Shown piece by piece: positions 1-12,938 of a DNA stretch of 64,000 nucleotides (positions within the stretch are counted from its first letter, which is position 1; each line of letters opens with the position of its first letter). The notes beneath the pieces were generated by a model. It searched no databases. It saw only the letters and a list, made by a program, of their open reading frames with translations, and was not told where the DNA came from. Source of the DNA: Paramacrobiotus metropolitanus (taxonomy: Eukaryota > Tardigrada > Eutardigrada > Parachela > Macrobiotidae); the NCBI RefSeq assembly GCF_019649055.1, contig NW_026570235.1:992001-1056000 (forward strand), in the 5' to 3' direction. Both the position numbers and the translations under genes were made by a program.

Positions 1-1602
1 TTCTACAACACGACGGGAAATAAGTGGCTAAATACATAAAAGAAGCCAAACAAAGTAAAAGCGTCAGAAAATTAGAAAATCGCCGATATTTCTGGCGATT
101 TTCTGCGCCCGGAAATTCGGGGCGTATAGCTAAATTCTATGCGCCCGGTTGTCGAGGCGCATAGCAGTCACCTTAATTATATTGCCCAATACAATTAAGC
201 TAGATTGAGGCAATTTAAATAGCAACGAAAATATATTAGCGTAGAAGTAGTGAAACCGGATTGGAGTAACTCCGAACCAAAATACTGCTTTGAAGTCGTG
301 TTGCATAACGTGCCATTGTACAAGTTCTGTAGTGGCATTCAAGTATATGCTTCCCGTGTATTCAGGTCAGTTCCGTAGACTGATACTGGACTTGTTAGCA
401 AATACTTACGCAAAGCGAGCTATCAACACTTATACCTGCGCGCAAGAAAGTGTTTTGAAGCGATATCATGGGGCTTACGACTTACGAGAAAAGATTCGTC
501 AAGAAGGGAAGGAGTAGATGGATGTCCGTACAGATGCTGCAAGGTTGTATTACACGCTCCATAGACCGAGTTAAAAAATACGCATTACGTCAGAGATTAC
601 ACGCCTTGCCATATTTAGCCCGAGCAGCCCATCAGCCATCGGAACGAAAATAGCCGAAAAATCCCACAGAACCTACAGTGCGCACGGTATGTTTTGAACT
701 CGACCGGAAGCGCACACGTCGGCTAATGCCAACTTGCCCATGTTGTTGGCCATGCGTATGTGTACCGTATTATACCGTCAGCTTGTCTGTACATATGTCG
801 GGATGTATAAGCATAGCACGCTCAAGGACATAAGTATTGGCGCGTCGAGAGATTGCTTACAAGTTCTGGTAAATTGTTTATCGCAGGCTGAAAGGGCATA
901 TGCAATATGCATTATGTACAGATAACAGTATACAAAAACAGGAAAAAATCGTTGCGGCTAGTTTAAATAATAGCAAAAATTCACAGAATGAAAAACTGAT
1001 GCCTCAAACACGGGGGAATTGAAGATAACAAACTTGCCTTCACAAAACCACAGGACACACCTTTACATATGAAGATCATGCTACGGCAGCTATAATTAAG
1101 GGGTGCTTCTAATTAGAATGAATTTCGGTTATGTATGCAAGAAAAACGGCTCAAGAACACACAATTTCTGTGCGATTTAGTTAATTTTTTAAAGAAAGAC
1201 TTTGCGTCTAGGAACAGTTTATTTTAAGAGCATTACTATAAATCAAAGCCGCCAAACTTACAGACACTCGGGAGCTGGGAGTGAACACTGGAATGTGGTT
1301 GTGCATGTGTCAGCGGAACCGTGAACAACGTCATTAAATACCTCCCACACCATTGGTGGGTATTTTTCACATGCTTGCGTTAATGGAAAGTTTGTTTGCT
1401 TAACCAAATTCTAAACGGCCGGGTTGGTCCCACAAGAGTCATTGCAACCGCTTTTATTTCAAGTAGTTTGTGGCGAAACCTGAATGAGATTGTTCTAAAA
1501 TATATACTCTCAAATTTCTGCGACAGGGAAGAAAAGCCACATTTGAATTATATAGCCTTGTGCATATCCTTACGGTTTCCCGGAACATCGCTTAACGCAG
1601 TC
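1..1602. other. No gene seen; upstream flank of the first gene
   Basis: Several short open frames of 60-105 codons occur here on the + strand, but none has a recognisable domain, consistent splice sites or a plausible neighbour in phase. The stretch probably holds the promoter and 5' untranslated sequence of the gene whose coding start I place at 1603. No repeat or RNA gene is apparent. Confidence 0.5.
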
Positions 1603-4600
1603 ATGGATCCGGAGATTCGCTACGGGCGGGCGTATGTGCCCCGTTCAACGTATTCGTACATAACAACGGTACAACAAAAGGCGTTGTCTCAGCCAAACGC
1701 ATATGTATAACTTACCGTACTTCTGCCTTTTATCAACAGACAAATCTTGACCGGAAGTCAAAAAATCGAGGTTACTCACAACCTCCGACGGACCGCGACT
1801 GGAATCCAACCACGACATACTGGATGCCGGTAAGGCTTTGTATTGGTGTGGGCGTCTCGGTTTTACCCGCTTGCTCCGTAGTCCGTACAGTACTTATTCC
1901 CGAAATTTCTTTTTGGGTGGTCGTTTTCATTCTTGTGGACAATACGCGTGTGCGGTGTGCCTATTGCTACAGCTAGAACTGCAGCTTTTTTAAGAGCCAT
2001 TGCTGTAATAGCTTTAATTAACAGAACTTCGGCTTGCTACCTAATTTGAAAATTATAGCAAATAAGCAAAGCAACACATTTTTAGCAAATCCTGCTTATG
2101 AGACTGCAATGGGCAAAGCCCTGGTTTTCCGATTGTGCTACAAAACTTTGTATTACAAAACTTAGCGCTTTTACGTGGTGTAGCTTCATATCCGAGGATT
2201 AACAGGGCATAAATACCAAGTTTGTTTTACAAATAGCAAAACCTTTAGCAACAACAAGCTCGCAGTATAATGTGTAAATCATAATGGGTGTTCAATATGC
2301 GGGTTATCATTATTTTATTCTTGTGATTTAGAAGGTGTACTTAACATTTTTACAAAAATCATTCAGAAATTGTCTAGATTAACGCAGTGCGGGATGCATA
2401 TCTGTAGATGCATATCGGATCTTGTCAGTGTTCTAAACATCTGGGCCCGTGACATAACACGCGTGCAGCATACCACAAAATGAGTGTCATCTAAACGTTC
2501 GTTTTCTCCCAGCAGCTAAAAATATATCAACCAAAAGCGCTTTTTGCCTTCGACCTTTAAAAACTGTCTGACATTTTATGGTGTGCCCATAGAAAAGTTG
2601 CAAATTTTCCAAATCTGTCATAAACTCTTGGGACTGATTGGCGGCTGTTTACAGAAGCGAGACTGGTATTATGGCGCATACGAAGATTTGTACGCTCCAT
2701 CAAGCAGTTTAAAGTCAAGGCTGGCGTCGAAAGATACCAACATCAGCCGGGTAAGCCTTTCCCACATCGTTGGAACGTTAAGGGAAACGCAAGTGCAATA
2801 TCATAGCACAATAAATAAATGCAATTGTACTAAAAATAGTTACATAATATTGCGTATCTGTTGATACATAAACTATATACTTAGTGGTTAACATGAATGA
2901 GAAGATATAAAATGTGTTGTAATAATAGCTCTTGTGCTGTAGAAACGTTTGGTGGACGATATCCACTATGAATTGAACCGTTTTCGTCCGCCGCATCTTG
3001 CCTCAGACGGCCAGTTTCCCAGCAGAAAAATGCGGTAACCTTTTTTGGCTGACATGCTTTGTATATCGCAGTGGGAATTACAACTCGATTTTATTCCAGG
3101 GATGCTAAAGCCGATACGTGGCAGGATAGGCTGGACATGTACTATCCGGCAACTAACGGAAGACCCTATGTGTCTGATTACGTTAAGGATAATTTTTCCA
3201 ACGCGCGACTGAGTCGCCGATCGCGCTGGAACAATGAAGCGCTGAACGATCTGCACTACGATTATGACGTACTGCACCGGGTACACAAATTTTAACGGTC
3301 ATAAGTCGTACTAATCCAGAGGTTGCAGCCAGTACGTTGCTGTTAATTCTGTTCTGGTTCCGTGACCGTGACCTTTGCATTTCCGTATAATGTTCGACGT
3401 TTTTAGGGACGCTTGAACGATCATCCGGGCCTTCCGCGCCGATCGCCCTACGGACCGATCAGTGTGCAGCCCAGTTTGTATGAGGAAGTAAAGGACTATC
3501 TGTTTCCTTCGCATCGTCCGTAAGTGGATCCCTGTGTGTCCTAAACAGTCAACAGTGTCTGTAGCACGATCACCGCAAATGTTCTCTCTTGTTCCTTGTT
3601 CCCATCGCATACCTACCACAATGAATGAACTGTGTTTTTGGTATTTGACTTCACCATCAGGTTTACCCAGCGTTGGCCCTTCATTTTCACCATCTATGAT
3701 CCCAACGAATACCATACATACGCTTAATGTACGCGCGGCTTTGTTATATTTTCCCATTGTTGTGTACCATGGTTAAGTGTGGAATGTTTGTCCTGCCTGT
3801 GCATGTCTAATTGTTAGCCATCAGGTTCTGTGTGCTCGTTCAGTCGTAGGTCTTGTGTTCGAAGGCCCAAAACTTTTGTCGTGTGATGTTCAGTAATCAG
3901 CAATCAGCTGCCTTTCTGCTGCCCCAATAAATAATCGTATTTAACCAGTTTAGTTCTGCGATGCATCATAAAAACTAAGTGAGCAAAATCGACAATCAGT
4001 AAAATACGAAATTAACATATAATACATAAAGATAAAAAATAACATTAACATTGAGACATAATATTTGCACCAGATTATTGTTACTGATTTATCTGCAAGA
4101 AACACCTCAGTTTGTAACCCGTAACCGTGATTGACCGGTATCCAAGAATTTTGTTGCACACCCGCTACTAATCGTCCCCAACAAAAGCCCTCGAACTACG
4201 ATTCTCGTTTGATCATACTGAACCTGAAAAAACGTAAGAGTGATCGTGGTCGTGGCACTCTTGATCAATCTCCTCCAACATGAACGGACAAAAGTAAAGG
4301 AAACTGCACGCACGACCTTGTATTGCTGTTACACTATGCAAGTGATCTCCACCCAGACACAGCACACATGCGCTTGTTAAGGACTGCCCAGTCGGGTGTA
4401 TAATGTGCGGTGCTATGAAGGATGAATTCAGTTCGTCACGGACGAGCTGGCCGTTTGTTGTGGTAATTATTGAGTAGATTATTTGGCGATATTCTTACGT
4501 GAATGTTTTTCTTTCCCTTAGGCGGCCGCGGAAGCCCATTAAAGGGCTATCCTATTTGGATTCGCATGAAGACTGGGTCAAGACGTCACCGTTCGATTTC

Positions 4601-6933
4601 CAGGTGCCGGACAGATATTTTGGTGCTCCGTCACCGTCGACACGCAGCTATAGCACTGGTCGTCCAAGCTGTACGTAAAATGCTCAGTCCATATCAGAAA
4701 ATCCTACAAGAAATAATACCTAAAAAATACAAATTATAAAATCAGTATCTGGCTAATCTTTTTACATAATAATACAAGATTATTGGACACAGTATCTGAA
4801 GATTGCCATTATTTGCTCGTCTAGGCAAGAAAATGACATAAAATGAAATTCAAAATATTATGATCAAAGAAGACAAATTTAATATACAGTACTAAAAAAA
4901 TTCAAATCCTTAAACAATAGACCCAAAAGAGACAAAAACACATCTGCAAAATCATAATTTTATTAAGTTTTTGTCATTTTTAGCGTATGGCTACTCGTCA
5001 CCGAGCCCAGGCTATCGAGGACGGTCGTTCAGTCCGACAAAGAAATACAGTTACAAGACACGCGAGCCAGCATCGGTCGACCGAACACCAACACCAGCGT
5101 ACTCGGCTCCGGAACGTAAACCGTACCGCTCCGAACCGGAAGAACCAGCCAAACCCAGAACCCCGGTAATTCGTTTTAGTGGCTTTTATGGGATCTTTGC
5201 TTTTACCGTGCTCCGCTTCCTTACAGAGGGTTACATCGTTCGCAGAAGAACCGGTTTCCGAAAGGCCGAGAGCACGTGAATCACGGCCGACCCGAGAACC
5301 TTCTCCACCGGCACGAGGTGAGCTTTAGACTGTTTCCAGAAATCTTGACACAGGCCAGTATTATTGAAATATCATTTAAAATTATCCTAATAAATTAAAT
5401 TCGAAGAATGCTATTATGATAGCTGTTTCCATGTTTTTCCTTCTACATACGTATTGACAGCTGTATCTGCAAGCTGCATAGCGCGTGAATTTCGTAGCTA
5501 GCAGTTGCAGGGTCACTTGCAATACATAACGATTTTAAACATGTTGTATACTTACAGTTATACATAATCGTTCTCGCTTAGCCAGCGAAACAAAAATTTT
5601 TTTCGTATCGCATAGAAATTTTCGGCGGTTTTAATTTGTCTTTTTGCAACAGAATCACGACGTAAACCGGTGGAAGAAGAGCCAGAAGAACGACCAAGCC
5701 GACCGGAACGTGCTGCACCCCGACCAGAACCAGAAGAACCGAGCCTGGAGAAACGTCGAATTCCTCCGCTCGAGCCACAAAAATCGGTGGAGGGACAGAA
5801 AACTCCCAAACGCCCATCTTTGGCCGAAGAGCCGCCAGCCACTCCCAGATCGCCCCGCCGATTCGCCGATGAAGAGCCCAAATCACCCGTGGTCAAGTCG
5901 CCTCGACGGTCAGTGACCGATGAACCACCAGCTCCATCGCCTCGCGCGTCCGTCAGTGAGCAGCCCTCAAAACCGTCAACTCCACGGCGGTCGCTGGCGG
6001 AAGAACCGACACCTCGCGCCTCCGTCACGTCGGCAAAATCCCCCAAACCATCTGTCGCCGAAGAACCAGAAGAAGAACGGGAACCCTCCCCGGCGCCCGA
6101 AGAAGAACCTGAACAAGTCTTTGAGGAACCCGAACCCGAGCCGGAACCGGAACCAGAACCGGTAGAGGAAGAACCGGTGGAAGAAGCGGAGCCTGAACCC
6201 GAACCGGAACCGGAGCCAGAAGCTGAACCCGAACCTGAACCGGAACCCGAGGAAGAGGCCCCGGCGGAAGAGGAACCAGTTGAAGAACGCGAGGCATCGC
6301 CTGTGCAGGAAGAAGAGGTAGAGCCGGTGGAAGAAGAAGAGCAGCCCGCGGAAGCTGCCGAACCGGAGCAAACAGAGGAAGAATTCGAATGGCAGACTGA
6401 GGAAGAAGTCGGCGGCCGAAAGGTCACTACGACCACCACGACTAAAACAACCACAGAGACGACGTATGAAGAGGAAGTAGTGGAGGAATATGAAGAAGAG
6501 GTTACAGGTAATTTGTGCAAGCTTTAATTAATAGAACATGACATGCTCCCGTAAAAAAATCCATTTTAAACAATGGCATGCGCCAGTAATCTGGTGTATT
6601 TCCGGTTGGATAGTCTGTCCCAGTCAATTGTGTAATTTGAAAAGCTGTTTGCCTAGAATATTATATGTTATACTTTTTGTAGAAGAGCGCGAGTTTATCG
6701 AAGAAAACGGAACTGGTGACGCCCTCGAAGTAGGTTTCGTTTTTCTTGATTGTTCACATATGTTTATTTTTTACAATTCACATATTCTTGTACGATGAAA
6801 CCATATTTTTAAACAGTACGAAGAAGAGGAGGAAGAGAACATCCCACCTGTGACAAAAAAGAAGCGATGGAGTGATGAAGATATCGGTGATGTCAATGGA
6901 TCCGAAGAAGCCGTAGAAGAAGAGGAAGAGTAG
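1603..6933 (+). CDS. Unrecognised ~704-aa protein, Tyr/Arg-rich then Pro/Glu-rich; possible muscle or filament protein
   Basis: Twelve exons join in phase: 1603-1704, 1740-1829, 2655-2750, 2943-3034, 3100-3280, 3407-3519, 4522-4670, 4984-5165, 5227-5317, 5653-6507, 6683-6729 and 6817-6933 (2115 nt, ends in TAG). I do not recognise the protein. Residues ~1-310 are rich in Tyr, Arg, Trp and Pro, with short blocks such as GRPYVSDYV and DLHYDYDVLHR. From ~310 on it is Pro/Glu/Arg-rich with SPRR-type motifs. Residues ~500-600 are nearly pure Glu-Pro, followed by a Thr-rich stretch and a Glu-rich tail ending VEEEEE. No signal peptide, membrane segment or enzyme motif is visible. The acidic Pro/Glu tract recalls PEVK-like or troponin-T-like tails of muscle proteins, and the first half might be myofilin-like; both are guesses. 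The first exon is the least certain: MDPEIRYG is the best start, and a second donor at 1669 is also in phase. Confidence 0.82.
6110..6265 (+). repeat. Glu-Pro coding repeat inside exon 10 of the 1603-6933 gene
   Basis: A run of GAACCN/GAGCCN hexamers encodes an almost uninterrupted (Glu-Pro)n tract broken by a few Glu-Glu-Ala blocks. The synonymous third positions vary (GAACCC, GAGCCG, GAACCG), so it is not a fresh pure microsatellite. The length is likely to vary between alleles. On the opposite strand the same composition opens a 320-codon Ser/Gly-rich frame that is only a shadow. Confidence 0.85.
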
Positions 6934-7793
6934 CTTACTTATAACCCGAGAGAGTGCTCATAATTATTATGTCCGTGAACTTGCCAGTTATTATGCATAA
7001 TTATACCAATACGTAACTAATAACCGTAATTTGCTAAATATTTTAGCCCTTCAGAAGCTCTACTTAACGTTTTTCGTTAATGCGCTATCCGATCATTATA
7101 TAATTCGAATTGGAGCATCATGTTCATGTGAGGATACAGGTGTCCGCTGTTTTGTCTTAAACTGCAATTTGTCCCTATCATCACACTCCCAAAACCATCC
7201 CTCATATTAATCATATGTCTGCACTATACTGGTCTAGCATGTATATATTACAACGGTCTATCTGTATATTAGCATACAATTAGCAGCAGCGATTCTGTTT
7301 TCATCCCGCACATACTGCTGCATACTTTACTTACATAGTACAATTAATCTCGATTTGAAGTCAGTTCAGGCGATGTTGCCGATCTACCCATAATGCATAA
7401 CAGCTCAGTTGATAAGATGGAAAGTCAGTTCCAAATCAAAACCAGATGCCTTCATGATCTTATATGCATGCAGCCACGAAAGAAAGACTAATAAAATAAG
7501 TAAACTCTTGTAACAAAAAAAATCTAGCAGATGCAAAGGTCAACAGAGAACCGGAAATGAACTCAAAAAAGCCGATATAAAACTCTGGAATTAGGCAAGC
7601 CGAATGGTTTTTTGATCTGGTGGATTTAATTTAGCGCTAATGTCGACGTGTGCTTTTGGAATGGAGTGCTGTAATGATGATAAAACAGTATGCAAGTAAT
7701 CCGTTGGAAATTAGCAGCGAGGTCACATTGTGAATGTGCTTTCCCGGATGGGCGATCTATGTACGGCGTGTACATCTGATGCTCAGCAACCAC
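6934..7793. other. Convergent intergenic stretch, no gene seen
   Basis: This is the space between the stop of the + strand Pro/Glu-rich gene and the stop of PC2 on the - strand, so it should hold both 3' untranslated regions. An AATAAA-type hexamer lies near 7490 on the + strand. No open frame of interest is present. Confidence 0.6.
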
Positions 7794-10700
7794 TCAACGG
7801 CGATCCTCGTGAGCTTTCTTAACAATAGCCAATTTAGAATGAGGATCAGCCACAGCTAGATCTTTGTATGGCGCTTCACGGGTGCCGTGCAACAATAGAT
7901 CCCATTCCTTGATGAAGCCAGTCTGTGTGTTTGGGCTGTTGAATTTGATTTCCAGCTTCCAGCGCCCCCGTGGATTTTCACCCCACGTATGAGTTGTCTA
8001 CGTAATATTAAAAACGATGAGCGAATATTATTTCGATAACGCTATGACCTTTTAAATGGTCAGTTGGGCCGTTGGAGCAATCCATATTATCCAAAGAAAT
8101 ATCGAAAACTTTACAAAATGAAAGTATGTACCATAAATGGCCATTTGGCAAATCCGTCCGTGTGATCGTCATCGTTCGGTCTGCGACTGAGGATCATCGA
8201 CCTTGGTAAGCAAATTGCCAGAATTGAACAAACCGTGCAAAATGCAGTATCGTATAAAGAATAATTAATCCTGCGTCAATGCTACGGCGTACAGTGCAAT
8301 AGTACTATCTCTCACACTGTGACCTTTGGATTTTCATTTCGAGCCATGTTAAATAATGGCCAAACGCGCGGGCAACTACTGAGATATACAAATAATTACT
8401 AATTATCAAAATAAAAAAACCTTACCGTGTGCCCATTGGTGAAACCAGATGCATTATCACTTCACCCCGTCTGGAGCTATTCAGCGTAATGACAGCCTGC
8501 ACATGCTCCAGATAGTCGACTTGGTTTTCCGTGCCCCGACAGGCGTGGGTATCGATGAAGAGCGTCAGGGATCCGTTGGTAGGTATCGATCTGTGTGAAT
8601 GTTACAGACCAACATGGTTGAGACATGATCTATGTAAATACCGGAAATATGCCGGCTATTTTTCATGTATGGGCTTGGTCGGCAATAACCGTATAATAAT
8701 GCGTTATTTATGCATTATATGTATGACTTACAAGGTTTTGTTGACTTTACCGCCATCACAATGGTAACGCTGGGGCACGGTAATCCAGTCCTTGGCCATA
8801 GCTACCATTGCACCGGCATCCAGAACTCCATAACCAAATAAATGATTGAATTCCAGACCCACACCGTTCATCTGCCACTTGAAATAGCCTTTGCCATCAT
8901 ACAGCGAGTTCCGCTTTGACGTCAACACAGTGAGATGTTGGATGTCCCGCCAGGTTAAATTTCGGCTGCAATGTGACGTCGTGAAATATATATGCATAGG
9001 CGCTATACTTGTGACAATTAATTATTCCACATTTCATCTTGAGAATGTGAAAAATGAAATCCGTGAGAATGCGAATATCTGAATACGTAATAATGCAATA
9101 TATGGGATACCGTATGAGAATCTTCAATAACTATAACGCGTGCTGATCATGTCAGAATTGACGTTGGTGTTCGTTCAGTAATTCTACAGATCAAGTCTTA
9201 ATCATAAAAAACTCTGTAATGCTGCAGGTGCCGCAGTAATAAAACCTTACTTGACTTCGAGAGCCAAAGCAAAAACACCAGCTGCTTCCGGTGCCGCTGC
9301 GGAAGTGCCGGAATGGGTCTTGGTGCAGCGGCCATAGAGATCGGTTGTGGCGACACCGGTCTTCGGGTCACCTCCGCCGTTGCTGAACGTCGACGCTAAG
9401 GTGGATGTGCAGGATTCGTCGTAATGGGCATTTTGCCCATTATTAATAGCTGAATTAATAGAGATGGTCCACATGCTGGCAGCATATCCGTCACAATTAC
9501 AATCATCATCTTCGCCGCCATCGCCAGAGGCCCACACATAAATGTTACCCAGCCCGTTCCTTCCCTGCAAAAGCCGACTTGTGATGTACAGTTAATTAAT
9601 TCCCCAAAATAAGTCGTAAAAAAAGAGCTTTGCGATAATTTCGTTTGGCTTGATAACAATTAAATGGAAACATAAATAACTTTGTATTAGTGATTTATAT
9701 TGTCTATCGCGAACTTTTGGTGGAGAATAATGATCGCGTATGATGGTACGCAAGGAGGGTGACCTTTTGGTGTTCTTATTAAGTGGTAGCGTAGTAGCGT
9801 TTTTAAAGTAACAGAAGCCTGTCTGACAGCATAAGGCATTATACAGAAGTTTAAATTAACCCTTGAATGATTAAATAATTGCTTATTAATAAAGGCATAA
9901 CAGTTAAGCCTAGTGACTTAGACTACTGTAATTCTCAAATAAATTGTTGCAGGCTGTGTCTGATTAATTAGCTGCAATACTTTAGATCGGCTGAAAGCGC
10001 ATAATGCAGAACTTTGGCGATGAGTTATTATGTGGTGACGATCGATACGTTTGCGTTTTAATTTACGACACAACTAGATGACATTCATACTTCGTTGACT
10101 CCTTTGACAATTGCGCGCATTGTGGCATTACGCGGCCCGTCCACCGTCTTTCCGTCATCGGTGGGACCCCAGCTTGCGCTGTAAATGTCGATGAGATTGG
10201 GTTCATGGCCCATGGAATTGGCCTCAATCAAGTCGGTCATATAGGGCTGATCGAGCATCCTAATGCCTGTTGTGCAGAGACAATCATACCACCGGAATTA
10301 ATCAGAGCCACAATCTGGCCGCAGCACAGTGCAGCACACATATACAGCCGTATGCGGCGTAAGACCAGCACCGGCATCCCGAAAACAGGAAGTCAGCTAC
10401 ATTTACGCACCAGCAACTTTACTGTCGTACGCCACACCCACACCGCATACTCCATTATCCCGCGCAGCCGCCACTTCCCCGGCACAGCGCGTTCCATGGC
10501 TGCACGGAGAGAAAAGGGAGAATTATTGATTTACTGCGAGCTGGCTGGTATCCGTATATACTGGTATATATAAGAAGTGCTTGACAAATACATTAAAGGT
10601 TTCAAATACGGAAACATATGGTGGTTTAATGCGCGGTTTACCTGTTGAACCAGTCATCAGTGTAGCGGGGATACGGAAATGGATCATTACTGCTGAAGTC

Positions 10701-12901
10701 ATAGCTGGCCTTTGCATTCTGCAAAATGTTAAAAGATTTTGATTAGCAGTTACGCCAACCGTGTATATGTCGCGTGGTTGTTGATTCCACGAAAAATGCT
10801 TGTTTGTCTTACATAGTTGAATTTTAGATCGGGATGAAGATAATCGATTCCTGAAAACGCGTAATAGCAGACGTTAATGATAATGTTCAATTTCGTTACG
10901 TATGCACATCCATTATGGATTATAAACATTCCCATTTTTCTACTTAGAGAATGCGAAGAAGCCCACGCTCACAGAACAAACACACACCAGAAAATTATTC
11001 TAATCAAAATAAATGTGGGCAAACGGTAAATAACAAAATATCTCATAATGGCAATAAGTAAGTCATCAGATGTTTGCATTTTCTTTGCTTAATGCAAGCA
11101 GATTGTATGGTGACTGATGCCAACAATATGGCGCATAATTCCGACAGCGCATATTTGTTACATGTACAGAGTACGTAATTATTTTACCTACCATCATCCA
11201 TAATTGCTGTAGTGATATTCTTCCCTGTGGCACCCTGTGCCCAAGCAGCTTCCACATTGAGATCCAAGCGTGGTTTACCACCGAGACTGCCGTCATTTTT
11301 CTAGAATGTGTAATATATGTAATAACGGTAGAAGAGACTTTACGTAATTACATTACGAGAAAAACGCGAGGAACGCTTCCAATTGTTAAGTAGCTTAAGA
11401 TCCGATGTCAGAGTAATAATCCATTTGCAAATGTATATGTCAGAAACAGGCTTGCACCCGCTGGTTACACTTGTGAAAAGGCGTTAACAAAATTCTTCCG
11501 ACTAGTTTTGTAAAACGTGCGTCTGCAGCATTCGTATTTCATTTTTAAAAACAAGTACAGTAATAAGCTCGACTTACCAAATACCATTGGAACTGGAAAT
11601 AAGGATCGGTTGGCTCTGCGGATTTGTCGAGTGCAACCTGACCTTTATGTATAAGAGGTCCATATCCGCGCTTAGAACGTTTAAATCCAGGTTGTTGAGC
11701 CACTAGTTTTATCTATAAAATCACAACAATACGATAGTTTCCTCTATCATATCGACGTGCTTATGGTTATTTAGATGCGGACTATACCTTTTCGTTGCTT
11801 TTCAGGTTTCGATGATGAGGAATACTGCGCTTGGATCTTGCCGGCAGCCCGCGGTGAATGAAGTGGTATTCCCGTTTGGATCTCATCAGCTGTCAAATGC
11901 AATTGAAGAATAGTGTCAATTAATTATGCAAGCAGCGAGACGATTATGTCTATGTGATACCGGAAGTTGCGTCAAATACGCGTTCTAGGAAACAATTTGC
12001 AGTTTTGACCTTCATTAACAGCTGTCTTTTATTGGTCAAGTGACGAAGTCCCAATGAATTCTAATTTGCCAGCATTAAATTTTATGAAATTACTTGTAAT
12101 AATATCAACCTGTTTAAAACACGTAAAACGGAAACCGGAGTAGTTTTCTGCATTCTGCACCATTTACTGTTTAGTAATAAGTAAAGGAATCATCCAACGA
12201 TAAATGAGAATAATTGATGGTTTGTCGAGTTGTCATGCTATGAAAAGTCACAATCGAAAACCAGAAACTCAGTTTTTCGGTTTACTGGTTTTTTTTCTTT
12301 TTTCGTTTTACTGGTTTAATTTACTGGTTTTTTTTAATGATAGCTCACTCTATCTATTATTAAAATTATTAAAATAGATAGACCTATTATTAAAATCCAT
12401 AACGTACAGTCTAACTCTTCAAAAAACCAATAAACCGCAAATTAGAGTGAGATTAGGAAAGATGCTTTGACGAATTCATCACGTTATAGATACTGAATTT
12501 ACTTCCATAACTGAAAACATTCCATCACTGCGATTGGTTTACGGTCTATTGAATTATCCTGTATGAACTTGCACAATTAGCAGAACGCAGTACCAATATG
12601 TGGACAGCATGAATTATGAGCGAACAACAACAAGAATTGTACTTCTGGCTACTTTCGTGTGCCATATGGACACCTCCGCAACCCGCCTTACCGGTCCCGC
12701 GTTCTCAAAACCATGTTCCCGAGCAATCTTGTCCGCTTCACTTTTACTGACGTCATCATGGAACTCCACCAGAAAGGAATTGGTGAAGACGCGCGTAGCA
12801 CTAGCTGGTGCGGGTATCAAGACGATTATTATGCCACAACTAACTAATATCCCGGCAAATACAGCAATATTATTCATTCGACAACATCGTGGAACCGACA
12901 T
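7794..12901 (-). CDS. PCSK2: Prohormone convertase 2 (subtilisin/kexin family), complete
   Basis: Thirteen exons join in phase: 12901-12692, 11889-11788, 11712-11578, 11300-11192, 10850-10813, 10718-10642, 10499-10411, 10266-10091, 9564-9251, 8965-8732, 8590-8426, 8201-8132 and 7997-7794 (1923 nt, 640 aa; vertebrate PC2 is about 638). It is the secretory-granule endoprotease that cuts neuropeptide and hormone precursors after dibasic sites. A signal peptide ending PAPASA is followed by the prodomain, with an internal RSKR-type site and a RSKRGY end. The catalytic domain carries Asp184 (MDDG), His225 (HGTRC) and Ser400 (SGTSAAAP). Asp327 in WASGDGG replaces the oxyanion Asn of other convertases and marks PC2 (amontillado/EGL-3) rather than furin. 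The P-domain fills the last exons and there is no membrane anchor. Start: 12901 is modelled, but an in-frame ATG at 12877 gives a tidier signal peptide and suits a TATA box at 12929-12938. Confidence 0.96.
12268..12450. repeat. T-rich repeated motif with imperfect inverted copy, in PC2 intron 1
   Basis: The motif TTTACTGGTTTTTT recurs two to three times between about 12279 and 12332. An imperfect reverse-complement copy (AAAAAACCAATAAACCGCAAA) lies near 12421-12441. Between them is an A/T-rich segment with its own small ATAGATAG/CTATCTAT symmetry. It could be a decayed miniature inverted-repeat element or simple A/T sequence. Confidence 0.35.
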
Positions 12902-12928
12902 GCTATCCCTTCGAGGGTGACCTTTGAG

Positions 12929-12938
12929 TATATATATA
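12929..12938 (-). promoter_or_regulatory. Candidate TATA box of PC2
   Basis: Read on the - strand, TATATATATA sits about 28 nt before the ATG at 12901 and 52 nt before the in-frame ATG at 12877. With a usual 25-30 nt TATA-to-start distance, transcription would begin almost at 12901, leaving 12877 as the natural translation start with a very short leader. This is position-based inference only. Confidence 0.4.

Noticed and set aside
3311-3757. 148-codon open frame on the - strand
   Set aside because: Overlaps a phase-supported + strand exon (3407-3519) and adjoining introns; no recognisable content.
3830-3880. TGTTCGAAGGCC resembling a tRNA B box
   Set aside because: No matching A box at the right distance and no cloverleaf can be drawn.
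5558-6520. 320-codon Ser/Gly-rich open frame on the - strand
   Set aside because: It is the antisense of the Glu/Pro-rich coding exon 5653-6507; low-complexity sense sequence opens the opposite frame. No own splice sites or domain.
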